A DNA stretch of 64,000 bases from contig SCHM01000005.1 of assembly GCA_004123355.1 (NCBI GenBank), positions 1,054,001 to 1,118,000 of the forward strand, read 5' to 3'. A program made the translations under genes and the position numbers. Positions 23,294 through 33,915 of this stretch are shown here, piece after piece; position 1 is the first letter of the stretch, and each line of letters starts with the position of its first letter. Below the pieces are notes generated by a model. The model saw nothing but the letters and a program-made list of their open reading frames with translations, had not been told where the DNA came from and ran no database searches. This DNA comes from Amphirosellinia nigrospora (lineage: Eukaryota > Ascomycota > Sordariomycetes > Xylariales > Xylariaceae).

Positions 23294-25140
23294 TCTTCCA
23301 AAAACCGTACAGATGTTAAGAGTGAGGTTGTCCAAAGAGGGGTTTGGGAAGTTGATATTGATATTCACGCGAGAGTGTGAATGGAGCTAGGGTGAATGGA
23401 TATCTTTTGGAGCAAGATAGAACGGCTAATGGGAGACTAGCAGCTCTAAATATACAACGTCGAGTTCATAGCTAAGACAACATTTAAACATAACTCCTAC
23501 GCACAACGCCTCGTTTTGTCTGACCGCTCTTCCTGTAACATCAACTTGTTGGGATCGGTCTTCTCGAGCTGTCCGAGGGCCGCCGCCCGCCATCCATCCA
23601 ATATCATATCCATGCACCGAACCGTCAGCTTCTTAGTTCTACAGACAAGATCCCGCCATATACAAGCACAGTACCCATCCTGGTCCCCGGCACGCTGTTG
23701 TATCGGACCATGTCCAATAATGTCATGGTAACCCTCCCCCCCAAGAGTTCGAGACCTCGACACTTGGCCTTGATTGGGTCCCTCGTTTCTACGCACCGCG
23801 CTATCTTCTATCATCCTATCGAAAGAGGGAAAAAGCTTTGAGCTAATTGGACTATTCCGTATACAGTATATCGAAGCACAGTAGTTGTCAATGGTTACCC
23901 CGCCCAGGGAGTACGCTCTTGGGCTTGGCTTGGCTTGCGCGACGCGGAACTGCGTCAGACCGTGGTGGGGTGGTTCGGTCATTTCGTGTCGCGTTGTCAG
24001 GTGACTGAGTCATAGGCCGAGTTTGACCCCTGGCGAGCTCGGTGTTGTTAGATGTGCGAAGCATGTTTTTGGAGGGGCAGCCGTCCCCTCTCTCTTAATT
24101 AGTTGAGGAGATAGCTACTGGGTAGGTTATGCACGGATTCTGTAATAATTGACAAGTCATGTAGGCTTTGATATTTGTTGATGAGCAAAATCTGTTGAGA
24201 TAACTACCTAGGTAGGTATACTGGTTGAGTTCCGAGGCATCTTCACCTTTCCGATTAGTGATCAGGAAACCCAATGTTGTTGAGAACCGGTCAGTAAAAG
24301 GTTGCCTAAAGGGCAACCTGGTTGATAGCGTGAGCTTCCTCTCTTGGGATTGTGGACTGGCTAACTTGTCATTCTGGTTGTTGATGTTGTGATTTATTCT
24401 TCATTTGAGAGTTTGATTACTTAAACTACAAGTACCTAAGGCTTCATCAGTCTAGCTCTTATCTAGTAGGTAAATGAATCTGAAGCGGCAATAACTTTTC
24501 GTTCCGTGGGTAGGTAGGTATGGTATCCAAGAAATAGCATAACAGATACCAAGAGCTAGCAGAATCCTCAGCTGCATTCCCTCACTGTAGTGTACAATAA
24601 ACTAACCCGACAACGAGATGATTTATAAAACAAGATACGGCCCTAAACACAGTTTAGCTGATTTAGCAAGTTTAGTTGGCTCCATGACAGCAGCGCATTA
24701 GGTAGTGGGAACCCCTGCTTGGAAGCGCTAAGGTAGGGGGACCGCCCGCACCCACTCAGCGGCAACAACCAACCTCTCATTTGCGATCTAGAGCAACAAC
24801 AGCGGGAGGACCTGCACTGGTCTGTTTTTTTGCCCGCATTTTTGACAACTTTTGGCAGCGCCGGCGTCGCGGCATTCGTCACCACACCTAACTTCTCGTC
24901 GCCAACCGCTCTGCCATACTCAATCTCGTGTGTACCAATTCATCACCGCTTTCGAAAAAAAAAAATCCAATGTCCCGCTAAATCTCATCGCTCCGACTTC
25001 GAAGTGAATGCCTACTTGCGCGAGAAACCCAGTATTCTTACCCGTCATCGTCTTCGTCGTTGTCGCGTGGCTGGTTGCGTTCACGAATGACGTTTTCTTT
25101 TAATCACCCAGCAACTTGAGACGAAGACCAGCGCCACGGC
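23294..25140. other. Spacer with one unassigned open frame
   Basis: A minus-strand open frame (23497-23982, 161 aa) contains DMILDGWRAAALGQLEKTDP but no recognisable domain, and its coding status is doubtful. The palindrome TACCTAGGTA occurs at 24205-24214, and GTAGGTAGGTA at about 24510. A pyrimidine-rich stretch and an A9 run (24955-24963) lie upstream of the next gene. No RNA gene seen. Confidence 0.4.
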
Positions 25141-25835
25141 ATGCCGCCCCCGTCTCCTACGCTGACCGGCGCGCGGCGGCGTGCTTTCCTCCCGATCCAT
25201 CCGCGCTATCCTACCCCCATAGCCGAGAGCCCAGGAACTCTTAATGCCCGCGCCTACGTAGGCGCGCAGACGGTGCCCCAGGGATACGGGAACGCGCCCT
25301 TTGGCCCAGACCCTGGGACCGTGGCCGGCATAGTTCTGGGCTCGGTAGCCGGGTTCTTACTCTTCCTCGGACTCGTATACTGGTGTTTAAACCTCGGCCA
25401 GGGGCCGCGGATGAGGGAGGAGGGGTCGGTCGGTGACGGGACGGTATCCGTGGTATCATGGCACTCGCGCCCGCGCGCGACTACTCGTAGGCATCATCGC
25501 CGCACGCCGCGGCGTGAGAAGATTGAGATCCGGCGGAGAGGGTCGCCCCGGTCCATGTGGGGCGCGAGCGCGATGAACAGATTGTCGTTGAGGAGTTTCG
25601 GGAGAGGTCCCTCTCGAGACCGAGGAGCGTGAGCCGGGTCCCGCCGCCACCGGATAGTGTGCTGAGCGATGGAAACGACATGATTGTCGTCGAGGAGGAC
25701 CATCCGCCACCCCGGAGAAGGCAGGATAGCATGAGGAGCCAGCGCACGAGACGAAGTGATGATCGGAGGGGCTCGTATAGAGAAGATATCTACATACGGG
25801 ATGTTAGTCGGCCGAGAAGCAGGTCAAGGGTGTGA
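25141..25835 (+). CDS. Small single-pass membrane protein with Arg/Ser-rich tail
   Basis: Function unknown. The 230-residue product has a short N-terminal region and one membrane segment at about 58-80 (TVAGIVLGSVAGFLLFLGLVYW), preceded by PFGPDPG. A long basic tail follows (RRHHRRTPRREKIEIRRR, then EEFRERSLSRPRSVSRVPPP, and EDIYIRDVSRPRSRSRV at the end). The glycine-rich helix and cytosolic RS-rich tail are seen in many Pezizomycotina proteins of unknown role. The frame breaks once at a C4 run near 25547; the second half is open from there to 25835. Restoring one base gives 231 aa. The start is the first ATG after a noncoding leader. A topology with the tail in the cytoplasm is inferred from the positive charges. 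Confidence 0.7.
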
Positions 25836-26671
25836 TCTATGGGATGAAGAACACGAGATATGGACAAGGAGTTATGTATAAACGGGCGACGACGTATTTG
25901 CGTAGGGGTACAGACGTTATTGGGTCTAATCTACGCCATTTGACGGCGAGGCTAGGGGTATTTATCCCTCTTTTCTTGGGAACGACTTAACAAAGATCAC
26001 GTAGCCGGCATCGGGCTCTGGCATTGTTTCGGCTTTTGGATACGGGATGGTCCGCATGCCTATTGGCGTTGGTCTGTTTCATATATTGGTGAGCTACTTG
26101 GAATATCTAATTGGTACATGTATTACTTTTAGGTGCTTGCTCTGTATCATACGCTTTGGGAGCTTCATTGTCCGAACTACAGTAGGCTAAGAGATATCTG
26201 TCTTCTCGAGCTCGTTATATGAGCTCAGAATGGGATACTACTAGTGCGAAAGAGCCTACTTTTTGCCATCCATCACAAATAATTAGCACGACTAACATAC
26301 TTTAGTAACCTTGGTAGTTTTTGTGTCTTAGTTCCCGCGCATAGCTGGTCTAGTGCTCCCTAAGCACAGGATCGGCGTTATTTCTTTACTTACATGTGAA
26401 GGTGGGGACCGCCTTGTTCATAAGATATTTATGACATCATCAACGACACCAATCCAAGAACACTCTGCCTCGGAAGCACCTTCTTGGATATAGCTCTCAC
26501 GACCTCTTCGCGATTACTCGATACTTCTGATTCCATTCTCCCTATCAATCCTCATTCTATTGCTAACATTGCCATCTCCGGCGCTGTCCCTAACTTCAAT
26601 CCCTCCACATAATCCCCTTACAGACACCATCGTAGCGATATCCCGAATTTCACTCAGCAAATCTCTATACG
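25836..26671. other. Spacer
   Basis: No gene supported. The right third is rich in CTCT/CAAC words typical of a fungal 5' leader for the following gene. Confidence 0.45.
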
Positions 26672-27622
26672 ATGGAGAACCCAAAGAACGACATTTCAGG
26701 TGTCATCCACTCATTAACTGAGGGTACCCGCGAAGAGCAAGAGAAGGCGTTGAACGATTATTTCCTTCCCGATGCTTATTTCGTCCACCCTTTCTGTCGT
26801 GTACCCTCGTTCCCAGCGAAACAGATTCGAGTGCCATTCAGCAACATAGAGTGGACGATCAACTCGCGCTTACTAGTCCTTTTTATCTACCAATGGTATA
26901 AAATTCTAAGCCCTAAGATAACTTTGGAGGTTGATTCTACATGTGAGCCGATTCCCCAAAACCTGACGAAGAAGTCAAATGAATTACTGCTCTTCCTATG
27001 ATTAGTAAATTGAGATGGCGTACACTCGTTGCTAACTTGATTTATCTCAGCATTCGACAAGAAAACGAATTCTCTTTACGCCACTATTCGACAGTATGTA
27101 TTCAGCCGTTATTTACCCCCCGTTGTAAAGCTTTTGCTTCCACACGCTCACACACATTCCTACGTACCCGAAAGCCCCACGTGAGCCAAATAAGTGTTTA
27201 ATTCCTCTACTAATCTGTACAATTTTAGAACATTTACGATCTGGATCGTGCCTTTCTCGCTATGGCAGGCCAACGTTAAGCTTGTGTGCTTGCTAGAGCT
27301 GGCGCATCTGCCGGTTGATAAGAATAAACAGCCGCTAAAACTTGAAAACGGATTCATGGAAAAGAACCGAGACAATAACACCGCCGGCGTGTCGGAGAAG
27401 CGCTATTTCATCCGTGGCCAACAAGATCATTACCAAACCAACGACATGCTCAATTTTATTGCCCCGTTCGGTTCTTACACAATCATTTATATATGTCAGC
27501 TGATTGCGACTCTCCTCTGCGTCGTTGGCACTGCCCTCTTGTGGCCAGTAACATCTGTCTATGAGCGCAATTATGTCCACTCGGCCAAGGGGAGTAACGG
27601 AAACACGGCTAAGAGTCACTAG
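26672..27622 (+). CDS. SigF-like NTF2-like domain membrane protein
   Basis: Matches a fungal family annotated as SigF-like NTF2-like domain proteins, whose role is unknown. Three exons (26672-26942, 27051-27093, 27229-27622) splice cleanly to 235 aa without a frame break. The N-terminus (ISGVIHSLTEGTREEQEKAL, DAYFVHPFCRV) and the core (FIYQWYKILSPKITLEV; TFTIWIVPFSLWQANVKLV) form an NTF2-like fold. A QQDHYQTNDMLNFIAPFG segment precedes one membrane segment near the C-terminus (IIYICQLIATLLCVVGTALLW). The middle exon is only 43 bp. After the TAG stop the same frame stays open for another 56 codons. The family call rests on remembered motifs; membrane location is seen in the sequence. Confidence 0.75.
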
Positions 27623-28789
27623 GGTCATTCCCGCCGCGATCTTGATCTATTGAGCCAACGAGAGCGTGTTTCTAAACCGGTAGTGGAGGGGCCAGATCGT
27701 AAAAAGAAACACGTTGAAGACATAACTCCCGGGAAAACTGAATCGCCGCTACCTAGTGGCAAGAAAATCAAAGGCAACAGAACCCTAAGCGACAGTTGTA
27801 AGTTCAGGAACGTTGTCGGGAGATAGTCCAGCAACAGAACAATAATTCCGGGTCCGTCAAGACATTTGAACTACGTCCCTCCGACCGAGATTCTCTCATA
27901 AGCGCATTTCTCTCATTGAAACGAAGAGTATCACGATCTCCAAGACGCCGTGATGTGAAAGGCGCGTCCATCCCATTGGACTGACGTCGGTCTCGGGCTA
28001 CAACAATTGAGCGTAGTAACTCACCTAGTAGAAATGGCGGTAAAGGGGAGCTCAATTCTACAACAGGGCCGAACGGGTAAAAAGTTGTATGGCATCAGTA
28101 TCCTCGATTATTTTCTGCGGTACATATATTTGTAATGCTTATTACTCTTAACTGTGTTAGCGATAATCACTGGTCAAGCTTTCTAGGCTTTGTATGAGTA
28201 TCGTGGAATTGTATCAGCGGTTTATAACCGGAGTTTAGTTTGAGTAACCGGGAAGCGCGTTGCAACACCTCTTAGGGAAACACAGCATTTGATAATTTAC
28301 AACTTTATAACTTGGCGCATTCGCTCGTGGTTCTCTAACACCATGCAAGCAACCCCTTTCTATTATGTATGACATTATGAGACTTCTTGGCACTGTGCAG
28401 TTATTGTATAATCAATATTTCATTATTCGTTGAATAATACTTACACCACAGGATGCTAACGTCGCATCAATGTCTATCTACCTTAGGAAAGTTGACCGAC
28501 TCTCCAACTGTGTTAGGGACTAGGTTGAGATCAATTCAGGTTGTGAGATAGTTTACCCGTACCCCTTATCCAACATACTCAATAAGAATAATAGTAATCG
28601 ATGAGTTCTATCGATCGTACATCTTGCTGGCTCGTGCATCTCTGAGTGTTGTTCACCTTCTTCATTCTACTACTCCTTCAATCTTATTCTTGGGTCGCCA
28701 TTCCCATCTCCGCCTTTTTCGCAAGGGAAAATCTAGATCTCACGTGTCCGACGATATCGTGTGGCCGTGAAAACATGGGCTCGCGGGAC
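27623..28789. other. Spacer, open in the upstream gene's frame at its start
   Basis: From the stop at 27620-27622 the same frame stays open to about 27825 with charged, coding-like content (KPVVEGPDRKKKHVEDITPG), then closes. Beyond that I see AT-rich sequence without a gene. Confidence 0.4.
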
Positions 28790-29488
28790 TTAGTCCCTAT
28801 CCTCCAGGCGGAAGTCGTCCGCGTCCACGACACGCATGGGCAAGGGGTCTCGGAAGGGATCCTGAGCGGAGTCCAGCGACTCCGGACTCGATGCGCCCTT
28901 CTTTTCTTCTTCTTAGCCTTCTTCTTCTTCGTCTTGCTTTTCGCCCTGCTACGCTCTGGGCTCGGGTCGCGAAACGGATCTCGTTCGCCGGTTGGCGTCG
29001 CTGTTGCTGTTGTTTCTGGCGATGTTGGCCCGGGAGTTGGTGTGAAGATCTTGGCGAGCTTTTTCTTGGCCTTTGCCGTGCTGGTTTTTGCGGATTGGAG
29101 TTGAGCCTCTCCTGCTGCGTGGTGTGTGTCTGGTTCGTGGTCGTTATTGACGTTGGCGGCTTGCTCTCCTCGGGTTTTCTTTGCTCGTTTAGAGTCTCTT
29201 TGGGATTCGCTGTCTCGGAATCGAACGTGAAATGGCCTTGGATGGGACGATTGTGCTGTGGGTGTCGTGATTGGCTCGGAAGCGGATCCGTCGCCTGTTC
29301 TTTTGCCCTGCCTTATCTGCTTCCTGGCTTCTTTTTCTCGTTTATAAGCTCGCTTGCGGGATTCCTATGGCGCTTCAGTCGGTTACGTGCATCGCTATCC
29401 GACTGATAGCATAACTGGACTGCGCGTAGAGGAGAGGAATGGTTTGGGGGTTAGGATAGGGTATTATAGAGATAGCCTTAGACTCACC
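28790..29488 (-). CDS. Basic, low-complexity protein of unknown function (5' end unresolved)
   Basis: Not recognised. A long minus-strand frame lacks an ATG and so is easy to miss. From an acceptor at about 29420 it reads SDSDARNRLKRHRESRKRAY, a Thr/Pro/Ser-rich middle (PTPGPTSPETTATATPTGER), two related motifs (ERDPFRDPSPERS and AQDPFRDPLPMRV), a Lys-rich block (KSKTKKKKAKKKK), and ends DADDFRLEDRD at 28790. One base is missing near 28893 and another near 29365. A 68-bp intron (29487-29420) has a GTGAGT donor; an upstream exon probably includes ADVIRLRRELSVTFTGKVAI near 29530-29660, but its frame could not be joined with certainty. The composition suggests a nuclear or nucleolar, disordered protein; this is an inference. 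Confidence 0.5.
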
Positions 29489-30867
29489 TGGAGAGCATCG
29501 TGTATGTCATGTGCGATCATATATCCATATGGCTCGCGGCGAAATCGTAGACGTAGAGCGAGATACCGGCGCTGGGAATGGAGATCGCAACCTTTCCAGT
29601 AAAAGTCACTGAGAGCTCTCTACGGAGACGTATCACGTCAGCCATCTGACACGAGCTCGAGCATTTCTCATGGCCTATCGGTAAGGCGAGTGGCTTCTGA
29701 AATGCTGCTCTGTTGTTTACCTGTGGATCCGGATGGCAACGCCGATGAAATACTTTCAGTATCCATGTGCGAACCTCAGACACCCCACATCCTGGCTCGG
29801 AGTACTTTCCACGAGCTCCTCCCACGAGTCCTTCAGATACCGCTCATGTTGCTCCGAGTACTTGGGTTTGCGGATGGTGGATCGGGAGTTTGATTGGGGT
29901 TTGCGAGACTCGTGCGTAAACCCGATGGAGTGTGTGTGACGGCCGCAATCCGGCGTGAAGCTCCGTGAGCCTGGACTTGCTCCGCTGTGATAATCTATTT
30001 CGTTCAGCATCGCCGTCAGCTACGGTAGGGAGTTCACTGATAATTATATGATAGCATGGCAGAGACGTTCGGAGGGTTCCAAGCCGTGGAAATGTAGCTT
30101 GCAAGGCAACGTCCTTGTACCATCATTTCTATTTGGGATTAGGCATCTAAGAAATCTATGAACTGGTTGGAGCGGAGGAAGTAGCTATGGTAAACGGGCA
30201 AGCTTAGGGAAGGGATGGGGGATGGAAGGAGTTACAGTTTTTTACATAATGCGTAACAGAAGTCAAGAGAGTAAACATGTTTTTCTATCGAAACAGGAGA
30301 TCTACAATCAAATAAGAATAGCCCCGCCGCTAAGTTGCCGGAACTCGCTTCGTCTTGCGTGTTTCCTCTTTCATATAGCTGTTTCGTAAAATTAGGCAAA
30401 CTTGGAGAAGCTAGAGGCTAAAGCCTTAAAGAAAGTGTTACACCAGTATTATCATATATAGACATTGGATATCAATACGTGTCACAGTAAACATTACTCT
30501 TACGTCTGATAAGAAACCCTTGAGGTAGGTTCAGGAATCTATTGATCAATCTAATTGGGCTTCTGAAAGCTTCAGGTGTCACGCTCTTAGCTATAGTAAA
30601 GTCTAGGTATTTTTTTATTATGACTAGTCCTGCTAGCCCGTTTACTTGCTCGACATCGTGTTAACTTGGCTGTAGAGCCTACCTGGGTGATTAGGAATCG
30701 CTGATGGCTTGAGGCCGTGAAGGGGTTTCCACGATGGTTACAGAACTCTCTGCTTCAAGTCGTGTGTGCTGTATTGGTTGTTATTCAAACACCAACTAAT
30801 TTGAATATACAGTCACAAATATACTGACATATCCTGGTTGGAGTATATTGCCTGCTTGTATGCCACT
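29489..30867. other. Upstream exon candidate and spacer
   Basis: 29517-29825 (minus) contains a plausible upstream exon of the basic protein gene. From 29950 to 30867 I see no gene; the sequence is AT-rich with no clear repeat. Confidence 0.4.
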
Positions 30868-32006
30868 TCAATGTATCAAGTTTGCTATCCTCATTACCTG
30901 TAGCGCACAATCTAGCTGCTTAGCCTCATCTGTTTCCCCAATGTGGGAAACGTGGCACAGCTGAAGAGGAACTGCTCCGACCGTGTCACTCGACACAGTG
31001 TTGTCGTCAAGCCCGACTTGGCCATTGTCTTTTTCGCCACAACGTGCCTCGCAAGGACGCTCACCACAATTGAAGCATTTGCTGCCGTATTTGTTTTTAC
31101 GCTTCTTTTCTGGGCGAGCTGTTTTGTTCTTGCGTTTATAATAACTTGCGCGACTTTTTGCTAGACAATCTGAACAACTCTTTCGATTACTCGCAGTAGA
31201 GCGCTGCCCACATTGAGTGCATATATTCTGGTCTATGCGTTTCTGACGAAATGCGAGACATTTTGCTGCACAAGCTGAACAATAGGTTCGATTACCATCG
31301 GGAGGGCACAGCCCACATCGACCGCATAGATTCTGGTCTATGTATTTCTGACGATATGCGCGTCGTTTTGCTAGACAATCTGAACAACTCTTTCGATTAC
31401 TTTCGGCAGAGCGTTGCCCACATAGAGCGCATAGATTCTGGTTCACGCGTTTCTGACGAAATGCGAGATGTTTTGCTACACAAGCTGAGCAATGGTTTCG
31501 ATTACTCTTGGGAGGGCACAGCCCACATCGAGTGCATAGATTCTGGTCCTACGGATATCCTTCTTTGCGCGCCGTTTTGCTCGACAAGCTGAACAATAGG
31601 TTAGGTTACTCTCAGGAGGGCACTGCTTACAATTAACGCAAATATTTTTATCCCTGAGTTCATAATAATCTCCCCGCGCTTTTGCTAAACAAGCAGAACA
31701 ACAGGCTCGATCTTTTTCGGGAGGGCTTTGCTTACATTGAACGCAAATGTTATTTTTTTTCCACTTAGAATAATAACTTGTGTTCTTTTTTGCTAGACAA
31801 GCTGGACAATAGGTTCGACCCCTTTCGGCGGGTGCAGAACATAGACCGCATATGTTGTTAGATTGGCCCGCCGCTGCTTCGTTAGGCATTGTATGGCCCT
31901 GTACGGTGATTTCGGTACGTTCAGAGCAGCTTGCTGGCTCGGGTTCGACTCCCTTCTCATGTGCTGCTGAGGGAGATGAAACACAGTTGATAGGAGTAAA
32001 GGGCAT
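30868..32006 (-). CDS. Tandem Cys4 zinc-ribbon-like repeat protein
   Basis: Unnamed protein built mostly of seven tandem repeats of about 35 aa (residues ~51-295), each of the form N-[IL]-C-x2-C-x(10-11)-C-x2-C-x-A-K followed by a basic stretch, for example NICVQC...CSACLAK, NLCGRCG...CSACAAK and NICTQCG...CSDCLAK. Each repeat supplies four cysteines in two CxxC pairs, as in a zinc ribbon. A Lys-rich segment and a degenerate eighth unit (KCFNCGERPCEARCGEKD) follow. No intron. One base is missing near 31548; restored, the product has 379 aa. DNA repeats of about 105 bp with high identity (repeats 5 and 7, 4 and 6) show recent internal duplication. Nucleic-acid binding by the charged array is a reasonable inference but is not shown. 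Confidence 0.75.
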
Positions 32007-33915
32007 TTTGGTAAACTAGTGTTGAGGGATCTGTGGTAGCTGGGTTTTTGTTGGTTGTGGGCTGTTACCGTCTTGAGCTCGGGCTTAAATATGAGATTTT
32101 TATGTTAAACTGCCGTTGACCATTGTTTGGCCAAGACAAGGCTATAAGAAAATACGACAACACAATTGATCACGGACAAAAGGTATTGTTGCTAGGTAAT
32201 AAAGGTAGATCTTTAACATAGTATACCTTTTTTGTACGTGCGCATTATTCTGGACGCTCAATCTAAAGGGTTTATATCTCTCTGATTGTTTGAGTACGGT
32301 TTAGACCATCCATCTAGAGCTGAAACCATTACTTGCCAACGGTTGGCCACCAGACTCTCATTTCATCTAATAACTACCTAGGTAACATAGAAAATGATTA
32401 ACTTTGACTTCTGTCTGGAGAGAGAGACACTGAAGTATATTTGCTTTAAACATTACCTACCTAGGCATGGGTGTTTAGTTTAATCAAGTACTTATATACC
32501 TACCTACCTACCTGGTGCGTATGTAAAGTAATGACGGTCTATAGGGAACCTTGTAATTTGGCTGTGGGTTTGCTGCTTACATAATACTTGACATACATAT
32601 ATATGTCTACTACAACAATTATTTCTCCTTGTCTTGTCCTCACGAACGTGGAGTTTCGCCTTCGTCCTGTCAATCCGGGCGGTTCGGTTTAGGTACTTAG
32701 ACGTGGGGGTTTTAGTGGGTAGGTAGGCGGCTAGCCTGACCAAGCTCGGGCTTAGCGTGGTTAGGACCCTGCAACGGTTAAACGAGCCGTGATTTTACTG
32801 ACGGCTGATTTGCTAGAGCTCTTATCAGTGAATCAGATGGTCCCCCAAAGACGTAAAGCCTGAAGCACCAAAGCCCGCCGTTGCTGATCTCTCGTTGGGC
32901 CCTGAACGACCCTCAATTTCTCAAGACTGACACTGCTATCTTCATCATCATCATCTTTTATCAACGGTCAAGATGCTGGGCGTCAAATCTCTCTATTAGG
33001 TGCCCAAGGTCAGTTGCTTGCATTAGCCAATTCACGAGAACCAGCATCATAATTAGCAGATACCCGGCGAACTGCTTGCCTGCTACTTATATGTATATGC
33101 ATGGCAGAAGGGGTCCACTGCCATTGGTAACGTTGAAATGTATGTAGGTGCCGACCTCCAATCCCTACCCTCCTCCGTCTACCTGTTTAGGGGTATGCCT
33201 GTTTCCTGTCCTGTCCTGTAGTAAGATCCCTCGCCTCGGTTGTATCAAGGCAGTAGTATCTGTCTTGCTTATATGCAGCAGCAGCAACAGCGGCAGAAAG
33301 AAGCCGGGCGCATTCTCGACTATACACTTATACTACCTACCTATCGTCATCGTCTATCCATCTCTCATAAGCAAATAGCGTGTCAGCACTGATTTCTCAT
33401 CAGCTTCCAGCCTTACTCTCGGCAACCTGTGCTCCCCCCGCATCATAGGCACCGCACCCACAGCACCCACCATACCTTGGCTATCGCACCGCGCCGCGCC
33501 CGAACACCCGCGCAACATATCGTGTACGACGGCTGAGCACGCATGCCGCGTCGTTGGACTTCCTGGTCTTACCATCGAGTACCGAACTAGCATCGGGATA
33601 CGGCCGCAACTGTTGTCCAGCCCACCATCGAGGGAGTTTTCTGTCGGAAATGGAGCGGATGAATCCCACACTCGACTTTTGCAAGTGAACCCGACGCCTT
33701 TCTATCTAGCGGGGCGTACCCCGACTGCGAGCCTGCTCCGATACACGAAGTGAGCTTGTGTGCGCTGTCTGTGCGAGTGCGAGTCGCACCCGTATATCGC
33801 CTCATTGGTAGTGGACGTCGCCCTCCGTCGCCACACCAGCTGCTATCGCTCTCCTACGAGCTGCCGACGAAGCGCTTCTCAACATTCTTTGCCGGCCGAA
33901 GAGCTAGTCGCAACG
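32007..33915. other. Spacer and probable 5' leader of the Zn2Cys6 gene
   Basis: It contains TACCTAGGTA at 32375-32384 and a TACC tetramer run at about 32497-32513. The right half is pyrimidine-rich and CGCAC-rich, and probably includes the leader of the transcription factor. The factor's frame is open upstream to 33760, so a longer N-terminus cannot be excluded. No separate gene is supported. Confidence 0.45.

Noticed and set aside
30943-31592. Plus-strand repeated frames over the zinc-ribbon array
   Set aside because: They are the reverse-strand shadows of the tandem repeats; the minus strand carries the cysteine pattern.
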